Positions 6,886-13,528 of a stretch of DNA of 15,257 nt are shown one piece after another (within the stretch, counting starts at the first letter, position 1; every line of letters begins with the position of its first letter). Under the pieces are notes generated by a model. The model had not been told where the DNA came from. It saw only the letters and a program-made list of their open reading frames with translations, and did no database searches. The stretch spans positions 1 to 15,257 of the forward strand of contig JBJTBH010000112.1 of the NCBI GenBank assembly GCA_046091285.1. Reading direction: 5' to 3'. A program made the position numbers and the translations under genes. The stretch comes from CAIXOZ01 sp046091285. GTDB lineage: Bacteria > Cyanobacteriota > Cyanobacteriia > PCC-6307 > Cyanobiaceae.

Positions 6886-8399
6886 CAGAATTCAGTCTCC
6901 AGAGCAGCGGCGATACGCAGGGCGTTGGCGATCACGGTCAGCCCGAAACCCATCAGAGGACAGGCGGGCAGGACACTGGCGTCAGCAATCGTGAGGTTCG
7001 CCAATTCATGGCTGCGACCCCGTAGATCGACCACGGATGTGGCGGGGTTCTCACCCATCCGGCACGTACCGCAGCTATATCCCATCACGGACAGGGGCGC
7101 TTCACTGCGGGGATGGGTAGGGGCTTTCTGCACCACCAAGGTGTCGGGATCGCCCTCCACAGCCTTGAGGGTGTCAAGCCAGCGGTAAACGAGCCGATCA
7201 TGGGCCTCACGATTGTTGGGCAGATACTGAATCTGAATCCGATCTCCCCGCAGGCTGATGCGATTGTGAGGATCAGGGCGCACCGGACTCATCGCCCACC
7301 AACTCACCGAGCGCGACGCCAGCTGCTCCAGCCCAAGGCTGGGCAGCAGTTTGGTGACCAGGGACAGAACCGGCGGTGACTCCGCGAACAGAGCGTCCTG
7401 GAGGACACCACCACCGCTCTGAATCGCACCGAGGGGGAAGGAGACATTGGGATCACCCCAGAGATAATCATTGACACCGAGACCACGCCCATAGCGTCCA
7501 CTGTTCGGGGCCGCCGCCAGCTGCAGGATCGAGGTGAGCTGCAATTTCATCAGATTGCGGCCGACCTGATCAGAGCCGTTGGCGAGACCGCGCGGATGCT
7601 GATCGGCACCTGAGCGCAGCAGGATGGCGGCGCTGTTGATCGCACCGGCGGCGAGAACCACCTGATGCGCGAAGAACATCCAGCCCTGACCATCAATCCT
7701 GGCCTCAACAGCACGGACCTCACGGCCACTGGGACTGACATGCAGGGCCACGACCTGGGCACCGCTGCGCACCACCGCCGTCGACCGGGAGCGCAGGGGG
7801 TCCACCCCAAAGCGTTCCGCATCACCGCTGGGATCCTGGGCTGACTCCGACCAACTCAGGGGCAGGTCGTAGGGGCGGACGCCATGGCGCTGGAGGTCCT
7901 GGCGCAGGGCCTCGAGAAACGGCTCCAGCGGTCGGGGAGGCAGGCTGTACCCGGTCGTACGCGTGGGCTCGGTGGGGTCAAGGCCAGCGCGCCCATGAAC
8001 ACGGAAGAGGGCCTCGGCCTTCTCGTACCAGGGGGCCATCTCCTTGTAATCCAGCCCCCAGGCCGGCGTGCCGCCCTCCTGCAGAGTCAGTCCGGCGAAC
8101 TCCTGCTCGCGCATCCGCTCGAGCACCCCACCCCAGATCTTGGTGGTGCCGCCGAGGGCATAATCCGTCTGTGGCGCGAAGGGATCACCATCGGTCCCCA
8201 CCCAGGTGTCGGGAGGGTGATAGCGGTTCTTACGAAAGAGGTCGACATCGGCGACGTTCTGATCCTCGAGGGGCATCACCCCACCTCGCTCCAGCAGCAG
8301 CACCGATCGGCCGCGGGATGAAAGCTCGTGAGCGAGGGTGGCACCGGCCGCTCCGCTACCGATGACAATGATGTCGTAATGGCGATCGTCGATGATCAT
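6885..8399 (-). CDS. GMC-family flavoprotein lacking the canonical catalytic His/Asn pair
   Basis: A 504-residue paralogue of the GMC protein at 2459-4114. Both share the unusual block DQHPRGLANGSDQVGRN. The FAD-binding motif GSGAAGATLA is at residues 14-23 and GTCRMG is preserved near the C-terminus. The two catalytic positions are changed: GYSCGTCRMG has Tyr441 where His is expected, and CPLMGFGLTVIANALR has Gly484 in place of Asn. The codons TAT and GGT were read directly from the sequence. The cysteine cluster of the paralogue is also missing. The protein may therefore bind FAD without usual GMC chemistry, use other residues, or serve as a partner subunit of the intact paralogue. It starts 12 bases after ctaE and overlaps the glycosidase start by one base, so it belongs to the same array. 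The gene is GC-rich (42 of 60 in 8101-8160), with no frameshift, which argues against a decaying copy. Confidence 0.87.
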   Translation of the reverse strand: MIIDDRHYDIIVIGSGAAGATLAHELSSRGRSVLLLERGGVMPLEDQNVADVDLFRKNRYHPPDTWVGTDGDPFAPQTDYALGGTTKIWGGVLERMREQEFAGLTLQEGGTPAWGLDYKEMAPWYEKAEALFRVHGRAGLDPTEPTRTTGYSLPPRPLEPFLEALRQDLQRHGVRPYDLPLSWSESAQDPSGDAERFGVDPLRSRSTAVVRSGAQVVALHVSPSGREVRAVEARIDGQGWMFFAHQVVLAAGAINSAAILLRSGADQHPRGLANGSDQVGRNLMKLQLTSILQLAAAPNSGRYGRGLGVNDYLWGDPNVSFPLGAIQSGGGVLQDALFAESPPVLSLVTKLLPSLGLEQLASRSVSWWAMSPVRPDPHNRISLRGDRIQIQYLPNNREAHDRLVYRWLDTLKAVEGDPDTLVVQKAPTHPRSEAPLSVMGYSCGTCRMGENPATSVVDLRGRSHELANLTIADASVLPACPLMGFGLTVIANALRIAAALETEF

Positions 8400-8411
8400 G
8401 GTGGCGCTGGC

Positions 8412-9029
8412 TTATTGCCAGAGGTAGATGAGAACGAAGAGGATGATCCAGATGACATCCACAAAGTGCCAGAACAGCGAGGTGGCTTCCAGGCCCTGCT
8501 CACCACCGTCGTAATTACCCGGAATGAATGACTTGATCAACATCAACCCCAGCAAGCCGATGCCGGTGGCCACATGCAGACCGGGAAAACCAGGGAGGTG
8601 ATCAAAGGTGCGGCCAGAGGTGCCGGAGGTGAAGCCAAACTGCAGACCGCTCCACTCCACATATTGCCCATAGAGGAAATAAGCTCCCATCGCCATGCTG
8701 AGCAACCAGAATCCGCGAAAAAGCAGAAGATTCCCCTTGGCCTTGAAACGCTCAGCCAGGTAGATGGTGCCACTGCTCGACACCAGCACGATCGTATTAA
8801 TCAGTGGCATGTGCACCTCAAGGCCCTCCACACCGGGAGGAAGCCAATTGAGCGCCGAGGTTTTCAGCAGGGCATAACCACTGAAAAAGGCCAGAAAGAT
8901 GACGCTTTCTGAACAAAGAAAAATAATGAAGCCGGTGAGGTTGTGATTGGCGTGAGCTCCATGGCCGTGGACCCCATCATGGTCTGAATGGGGGCCGTTG
9001 AGTGAATCCGAAGACTTGGAAAGGGTCAT
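8412..9029 (-). CDS. ctaE: Heme-copper terminal oxidase subunit III (ARTO type)
   Basis: A 205-residue membrane protein with about five hydrophobic helices, as usual for the short bacterial subunit III. Typical stretches are FIIFLCSESVIFLAFFSGYA in the first helix, a central HMPLINTIVLVSSSGT, and the terminal SLFWHFVDVIWIILFVLIYL, which contains the conserved WHFVDVIW. Subunit III has no redox centre; it stabilises subunit I and supports proton uptake. The N-terminal tail carries six histidines in residues 14-29. A good ribosome site, TTAAGGAGG, lies inside the end of ctaD about 8 bases before ATG 9029. The stop of ctaD is only 3 bases upstream. This arrangement indicates a single transcript with ctaC and ctaD. 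The assignment to the quinol-type oxidase rests on the companion CtaC. Confidence 0.93.
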   Translation of the reverse strand: MTLSKSSDSLNGPHSDHDGVHGHGAHANHNLTGFIIFLCSESVIFLAFFSGYALLKTSALNWLPPGVEGLEVHMPLINTIVLVSSSGTIYLAERFKAKGNLLLFRGFWLLSMAMGAYFLYGQYVEWSGLQFGFTSGTSGRTFDHLPGFPGLHVATGIGLLGLMLIKSFIPGNYDGGEQGLEATSLFWHFVDVIWIILFVLIYLWQ

Positions 9030-9048
9030 CGCTCAAGCCTCCTTAAGG
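9021..9048 (-). promoter_or_regulatory. Ribosome binding site for ctaE inside the end of ctaD
   Basis: Read on the - strand, TTAAGGAGG precedes CTTGAGCG and then ATG 9029. This near-ideal Shine-Dalgarno sequence supports the chosen ctaE start. It also shows that ctaE translation can begin independently of ctaD readthrough. Confidence 0.7.
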
Positions 9049-10703
9049 GCTTGTTCATAAGCCCCCTGGTTCTCCACCAGAGGCAAACCGGTGCCATAGC
9101 CATAAGGACGGGAAATCACGGTGGGGACGTTGTCACCAAAGTTGTCCTCAGCGGGCGGAGAAGGCAACAACCATTCCAGACCGATGGCGTTCCAAGGATT
9201 AGCCGGAGCCTTTTCACCACGAAGCCAGGAACTGATCATGTTGAGAAGGAAAGGAATAATCGATACGCCAAGCAGAAACGCTCCGAGACTGGCCAGAACA
9301 TTCCAGAGGGCGAATTCCGGGTCATAGGAAGAAACACGCCTTGGCATTCCCATCAATCCCAGGGGATGCATCGGCAAGAAGTTGAGATTAGCGCCCACAA
9401 AAGTGAGAAGAAAATGCAATTTGCCCAACCCCTCATAGGGCATCCTTCCAATGAACTTGGGGAACCAGTGATAGATAGCTGCAAAGATGCCCATCACGGC
9501 TGCCCCATAAATCACATAGTGAAAATGGCCGACAACAAAATAGGTATTACTAACATGAATATCAACAGGAACGGTGGCAAGCATCACACCGGTCACGCCT
9601 GAGAAAACAAAATTAAACAGCCCCCCAAGACAGAAGAGCATCGGGGTCGTCAGTCTCAGTTTGCCGCGCCAGATGGTGCCCAGCCAGGCAAACACCTTGA
9701 CCCCTGTGGGCACCGCAATCAACATCGTGCTGAACATGAAAAAGTTGCGCATCCATTGGGCCACACCACTGGGGAAAATATGGTGAACCCACACAACCAG
9801 GCCCAGTCCCACAATAATGAAGGAAGCCAGGGCTACATAGACGTAGCCAAATAACGGCTTGCGCGAATAAACCGGAAAGAGCTCTGAAAAAATCCCAAAA
9901 ACCGGGAGGATGATCACATAGACAGCCGGATGGGAATAGAACCAGAACAGATGCTGATACAACACGGGATCACCACCACCATCCGGCTGATAAAAACTCG
10001 TGCCAAAGGTCAGATCCATCAGCAACATGATGGCGCCGCCGGTGAGTGCAGGCAAACCGATCAGCTGCAGACTCTGGGCCGCGAGGGCGGTCCAGCAGAA
10101 CACCGGCATGCGGAACAGGCCCATCCCAGGGGCCCGCATCCGCAGAATCGTGGTGACAAAATTGACCGCCCCCATGATCGACGAGACCCCTGACAGAGCC
10201 ACGGCTGTGATCCAGAGGCCCTGACCATTGATGAAATGGCCGAGAGGGTTCTGAAGGCTGACTGGTGGATAGGACCACCAACCTGAATAGGCAGGTCCAC
10301 CCGGAACAAAGAAACTGGAGATCAACAATGCACCAAAAATCGGCACCAACCAGAACGCCACCGCATTCAGCCGAGGGAAGGCCATGTCCGGAGCGCCGAT
10401 CATGGTGGGGATCAGCAAATTATTAAGCCCATTAAGCACCGGGAAAATGAACAGGAACAACATAATTGTTCCGTGCATCGTGTAGATGCCATTGTAAACC
10501 GTGCGATCAACCAGATCAGCCTGCGGCGTGATCAATTCACCCCGGATGATCATGGCCAAAAGGCCACCGACCAGGAAGAAGAAAAACGAGAGAACAATGT
10601 ACTGGATGCCAATCACCTTGGCATCCGTGTTGAAGCTGAAGTAACGGGTCCAGGAGCCCTCCTCGGGGTGGGCATAGCTGGTGGGCAGGCTGGCGAAGGT
10701 CAT
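9033..10703 (-). CDS. ctaD: Heme-copper terminal oxidase subunit I, type A2 (ARTO catalytic subunit)
   Basis: A 556-residue catalytic subunit with the 12-helix pattern of the family. His77 (TMHGT) and His395 should ligate the low-spin heme and His393 the high-spin heme, the last two in VGHFHYVIYG. CuB ligands are His258 in FYSHPAVYV and His307-His308 in VWVHHIFPSG. Tyr262 is the usual cross-linked tyrosine. The glutamate of the common HPEVY motif is replaced by Ala260 and preceded by Tyr256-Ser257. This is the established mark of type A2 oxidases, which use the YS pair in the D proton channel. The protein reduces oxygen to water and pumps protons. In cyanobacteria this sort of oxidase acts in thylakoid or plasma membranes. 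It follows ctaC after 6 bases and has no obvious ribosome site of its own. Its inner part is AT-richer than the flanks (28 of 60 G+C in 9481-9540). Confidence 0.96.
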   Translation of the reverse strand: MTFASLPTSYAHPEEGSWTRYFSFNTDAKVIGIQYIVLSFFFFLVGGLLAMIIRGELITPQADLVDRTVYNGIYTMHGTIMLFLFIFPVLNGLNNLLIPTMIGAPDMAFPRLNAVAFWLVPIFGALLISSFFVPGGPAYSGWWSYPPVSLQNPLGHFINGQGLWITAVALSGVSSIMGAVNFVTTILRMRAPGMGLFRMPVFCWTALAAQSLQLIGLPALTGGAIMLLMDLTFGTSFYQPDGGGDPVLYQHLFWFYSHPAVYVIILPVFGIFSELFPVYSRKPLFGYVYVALASFIIVGLGLVVWVHHIFPSGVAQWMRNFFMFSTMLIAVPTGVKVFAWLGTIWRGKLRLTTPMLFCLGGLFNFVFSGVTGVMLATVPVDIHVSNTYFVVGHFHYVIYGAAVMGIFAAIYHWFPKFIGRMPYEGLGKLHFLLTFVGANLNFLPMHPLGLMGMPRRVSSYDPEFALWNVLASLGAFLLGVSIIPFLLNMISSWLRGEKAPANPWNAIGLEWLLPSPPAEDNFGDNVPTVISRPYGYGTGLPLVENQGAYEQALKEA

Positions 10704-10709
10704 CGGGGC

Positions 10710-11648
10710 TCAGGCATCATGCGGCAGGGTGTTGGAACCGGGAACATTCACCTGGGGCGGAGGTGCCGGGGGCACGGTGGCCCAACCTGGGTTTTTCCGT
10801 TGCTTTCTGGCTTCGTACTGGGCAACGGCATCACTGAGACCGGGCTGAAGCGGGCGTGATGCCGCCTGCTGCAGCCATTGCTGATACACCGAATCAGATT
10901 CCACCACCACATCGGCCTGATTGGTGGCAAACCACGTACCACTGAACTGGGAGTCGCGCAGCCGGTAGCGCCCTTCCCGGGTGGGAGTGAGATTGAAATT
11001 GATCGCCCGACCAGGAATCACATCCTGCTTGAGACGGAAAGCAGGAATGAAAAAGCCATGGATCACATCCTCAGACACCAGCCGGAATGTGACAGGCTGA
11101 TCCACCGGCAGATGTAGTTCCGTGGAGGACACCCCAGCCTTCGGATAACGAAACTCCCAGGACCACTGGCGGGCAATGACCTCGATCTGTTCTGTCGGCA
11201 GGCGATCACCGGGATAGCCACCCTGCTCTTCAACCGCCGAGGAGCGATGGATATGCTCCATCGGACCAAGCACATCCAGGGTGGTATTGACCCGCATCGA
11301 ATAGGTCGCGATGGCCATCACCAGAACCAGCGGGATCAGGGTCCAGATCACCTCGAGCCTGGTGTTTCCTTCGATCGGAACGGCATCAGTTTCATCGTAC
11401 TTATCAGCACGATGCATCACGATCACCCAGAGCATCACCGCTGAAACACCACCAAACACAAAGGTGCCGATCGCCGTTTCAAAACTGAACAGGCCATCCA
11501 CCAACGGAGCAGCCGTGGAGGCCTGCACCGGCAGCCAGTGATAAGCCTGCTGGCCCATCCACCAACTGAGCCAGACCAGAACACCGACCGCCAAGGCCAG
11601 GGCCACCAGGGTTGAAGCCTTGAACGGCGCAGGGGACGATTGGCTCAT
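10710..11648 (-). CDS. ctaC: Terminal oxidase subunit II lacking CuA (quinol-oxidase / ARTO type)
   Basis: A 312-residue subunit with hydrophobic segments at about 11-31, 57-79 and 97-117, followed by the soluble cupredoxin domain. QWSWEFRYP (161-169) and EDVIHGFFIPAFRLKQDVIP (193-212, His197) show the fold. The copper-binding loop is altered. In place of C-x-E-x-C-G-x-x-H-x-x-M it reads D232, Q234, S236, G237, F240 and N243, so neither cysteine, the later His nor the Met is present. Loss of CuA is the known feature of subunit II in quinol oxidases and of the cyanobacterial alternative respiratory terminal oxidase. Cytochrome c is therefore an unlikely donor. A good ribosome site, CAGGGAGG, precedes ATG 11648, and the start overlaps the upstream stop as ATGA. 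The proline-rich C-terminal tail (about 285-312) has no assigned role. Confidence 0.94.
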   Translation of the reverse strand: MSQSSPAPFKASTLVALALAVGVLVWLSWWMGQQAYHWLPVQASTAAPLVDGLFSFETAIGTFVFGGVSAVMLWVIVMHRADKYDETDAVPIEGNTRLEVIWTLIPLVLVMAIATYSMRVNTTLDVLGPMEHIHRSSAVEEQGGYPGDRLPTEQIEVIARQWSWEFRYPKAGVSSTELHLPVDQPVTFRLVSEDVIHGFFIPAFRLKQDVIPGRAINFNLTPTREGRYRLRDSQFSGTWFATNQADVVVESDSVYQQWLQQAASRPLQPGLSDAVAQYEARKQRKNPGWATVPPAPPPQVNVPGSNTLPHDA

Positions 11649-12268
11649 GGCAGGACCTCCCTGAGGTCAGCACCGGCAGCCAGCAGCTGGTCGGCGGTGA
11701 GGTGCACCCCGACTTCAGCGGCAAGCTCCGCTCCAAGGGTGCCGTGCAATCCGATCACCAGGAACAGTCCCAGGCCGACCAGCAGGTACAGCCACTGCAC
11801 CTGTCGCCCCAGGTCCTTGCGCCAGACGAAACGCTGATAGCCCCGCCAGATGGTCATCCCCACCACGACCAGCAGAATCAGCACGCCGCCGACGCCATGA
11901 ATGAGCATCGTCTGCATGCTCTGAAGACCGATGCTGCTGGTGACCCCTGGCAGAGGCACGGCGAGGAGCATTTCGTAGAACCCGGCTGCCACCGTGAAAA
12001 AGGTGACGATCGAGCAGGCCAGCAGGTTGTACCAGCCGACATCATGAAAGCCGGCGCGGGTGATCGGCAAGTCCAGAAAACGGAACACCCGCTTCTCCAG
12101 CGGATAGAGCGCCCCGGCGATATCAAAGGCAATCGCAATCACAAAAAGGCCGATCGTCAGATGGACAAGATTGGGGTGAATCGGCACAGCATAAGGAAGA
12201 CCATTGGCTCCTAACTGCGGCGCCAACTGTTCTATCGGTGAACTGTCGGGAAGAAAAAGCGTGGCCAT
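11645..12268 (-). CDS. DUF2231 membrane protein, second of a tandem pair
   Basis: A 207-residue protein with four hydrophobic segments at about 33-55, 80-103, 122-142 and 158-176. It carries the DUF2231 signature IHPNLVHLTIGLF, with His31 and His36. Further histidines are His124 (LIHGVGG), His175 (GLHGTLG) and His189. Histidines near helix ends are compatible with heme b binding, but that is an inference. Its position immediately before ctaC, with an ATGA overlap, ties it to the oxidase. DUF2231 genes beside cyanobacterial ARTO operons have been noted before, as far as I recall. It may assist oxidase assembly or act as an extra electron-transfer subunit between quinol and the CuA-less subunit II. 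Its start overlaps the stop of the previous DUF2231 gene by one base (TGATG). There is no known biochemical function. Confidence 0.82.
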   Translation of the reverse strand: MATLFLPDSSPIEQLAPQLGANGLPYAVPIHPNLVHLTIGLFVIAIAFDIAGALYPLEKRVFRFLDLPITRAGFHDVGWYNLLACSIVTFFTVAAGFYEMLLAVPLPGVTSSIGLQSMQTMLIHGVGGVLILLVVVGMTIWRGYQRFVWRKDLGRQVQWLYLLVGLGLFLVIGLHGTLGAELAAEVGVHLTADQLLAAGADLREVLP

Positions 12269-12765
12269 CAGATCAACCCTTCACGCATGGCCGACACCAC
12301 CTTGACGGTATGAAGCCCATAGACCCAGATCAACTGATTTCCAAGCATCACCTGCACGACAATCAAGACGCTGAGCACAGCCCCTGCGCCCAGGAAACCA
12401 AGGGGAAGCTGCTGCGGATCCTTGCTGCGGATCACATAACGCCAACCTGACAGCAGCGAAAGGATGCCGGCAAGGGACCAGCCGATGGTGCTGTGGATGT
12501 TCAGGATCTCGCAGGAGGCTCCGTAGGGATCAGCGAGACCAGCCTCCACCTGTCCAAAGATGATGGCCACAAAAATCGCGGCGGTGGCGAACAGAAGATT
12601 CCAGAAGCTGACCTCATACAAAGCCGGCTTCTTGAACAGGAAACCGATCAGGTCAAACACAAATGTGATCAGCCCCATGGCGATCACAAAATGCACAACA
12701 ATCGGGTGGATGGTATCCATCCACGGAAGGTTGTGATCATTCAGAGGCGGGAGCAGCTCAAGCAT
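12268..12765 (-). CDS. DUF2231 membrane protein, first gene of the oxidase array
   Basis: A 165-residue protein if it starts at ATG 12765. A GTG at 12837 would add 24 residues, an Arg/Ala-rich stretch unlike a membrane-protein start, so ATG is preferred. Four hydrophobic segments lie at about 22-44, 52-71, 90-108 and 122-150. The signature DTIHPIVVHFVIAMG holds His20 and His25. His91 (LNIHSTIGW) and His152 (YGLHTVK) are placed much as in the next gene, so the two are related tandem copies with little overall similarity. It is the promoter-proximal gene of the array, and the order DUF2231-DUF2231-ctaC-ctaD-ctaE implies a dedicated role in the oxidase. Function is unknown; a heme- or quinone-linked subunit or an assembly factor is possible. 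Confidence 0.82.
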   Translation of the reverse strand: MLELLPPLNDHNLPWMDTIHPIVVHFVIAMGLITFVFDLIGFLFKKPALYEVSFWNLLFATAAIFVAIIFGQVEAGLADPYGASCEILNIHSTIGWSLAGILSLLSGWRYVIRSKDPQQLPLGFLGAGAVLSVLIVVQVMLGNQLIWVYGLHTVKVVSAMREGLI

Positions 12766-12842
12766 GGGGCGTGCACTGGCCCGAGGCACCTCCGCACCCT
12801 GGCCAGCGGCTTCCGAACGCGCCCGAGGCCGTGACACTTTGC

Positions 12843-12871
12843 AACAGAAAATTCACCTGTTCGTAAAACAA
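12843..12871 (-). promoter_or_regulatory. Possible promoter region of the oxidase/GMC array
   Basis: On the - strand, TTGTTT (12871-12866) and TCTGTT (12848-12843) are 17 bases apart, each matching three of six sigma-70 consensus bases. They overlap an AACAG/CTGTT inverted repeat (12843-12847 and 12857-12861). The site is about 80 bases before ATG 12765. It is a weak match, favoured mainly because it is AT-richer than its surroundings and lies in the divergent gap between this gene and the HdeD-like gene. The remainder of 12766-12958 shows nothing else that I can support. Confidence 0.22.
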
Positions 12872-12958
12872 CGAGCCTCGCGCTCGATCACCCTTGCCCA
12901 GTGGCGTCTGACCACGCCTGATCCCAGACTTCAACATCCGTCAGGGTGACCAACACGG

Positions 12959-13519
12959 TTGCCGCTCCTACGATTCCGCTCTGGAATCACCCTGAAATCC
13001 GTGTTCACGCCTGCTTCGGGAACCCTGCGCTGGATCACGGCCCTGCTGCTGTTCGCGGCGGCCGGACTGTCGATCGTTCTGCCCTTCATCTCCGCCACCC
13101 TGCTGACCGTCGCCCTCGGCTCCGTCGCCGTGGTCGCCGGCCTCTCCCAGCTGCTGCGGCTGCTGGCCGGCGGTGACACCCGCACCAGGCTCTTCCGTGG
13201 TCTCTCCGCCCTGCTCTACCTGGCCGGCGGTCTCTGGGTGCTGATCGATCCGCTCGACAGCGAGGTCAGCCTCACCCTCTTCGCCGGCCTGCTGCTCACC
13301 TTCGAAGGCGTGATGGAACTGGCGGCCGCGGCCTCCGGCAACGGTCCAGCCCGGGGCCTGGTGCTGGTCGATGGCATCGTCACCGCCGTTCTGGGCGGTC
13401 TGCTGATCGCTGAATGGCCCTCCGACAGCCTCTGGGCCGTCGGCACCTTGTTCGGCATCACCCTGGGCATGTCGGCGATCAATCTCCTCAGCGCCCCCTC
13501 CCCGCAGACCACTCCCTGA
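12959..13519 (+). CDS. HdeD/DUF308-family membrane protein
   Basis: A 186-residue protein rich in Leu, Ala and Gly with about six hydrophobic segments (roughly 24-42, 47-69, 80-97, 103-124, 133-151 and 156-177). This is the layout of the HdeD/DUF308 family of small acid-resistance-associated inner-membrane proteins, whose molecular role is not established. The start is uncertain: TTG 12959 is the longest option, and GTG 13001 gives a protein beginning just before the first helix. Neither has a clear ribosome site. It is divergent from the oxidase array and converges with ggt. The two stop codons are 3 bases apart. The composition is GC-rich (38 of 60 in 13261-13320), as in ggt and unlike the inner part of the array. 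Confidence 0.72.
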   Translation: MPLLRFRSGITLKSVFTPASGTLRWITALLLFAAAGLSIVLPFISATLLTVALGSVAVVAGLSQLLRLLAGGDTRTRLFRGLSALLYLAGGLWVLIDPLDSEVSLTLFAGLLLTFEGVMELAAAASGNGPARGLVLVDGIVTAVLGGLLIAEWPSDSLWAVGTLFGITLGMSAINLLSAPSPQTTP

Positions 13520-13528
13520 GACTCAGGG
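13514..13528. repeat. Inverted repeat holding both stop codons of the HdeD-like gene and ggt
   Basis: CCCTGAG (13514-13520), one A, then CTCAGGG (13522-13528) form a near-perfect palindrome. The TGA of the + strand gene (13517-13519) and the TGA of ggt (rc of 13523-13525) lie inside it. As a hairpin only CCCTG/CAGGG with a 5-base loop could form, so it is a weak terminator at best. Confidence 0.45.

Noticed and set aside
6885..8399. Treating the GMC copy without catalytic residues as a pseudogene
   Set aside because: The frame is intact, the length is near normal, the start and stop are coupled to neighbours, and FAD motifs are preserved.
8412..11648. Annotation as an aa3-type cytochrome c oxidase
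   Set aside because: Subunit II has none of the CuA-loop ligands, so the quinol-type ARTO reading fits better.
12766..12837. N-terminal 24 residues from GTG 12837 of the first DUF2231 protein
   Set aside because: The Arg/Ala-rich stretch is unlike the family start and no placed ribosome site supports it; ATG 12765 gives the usual beginning.
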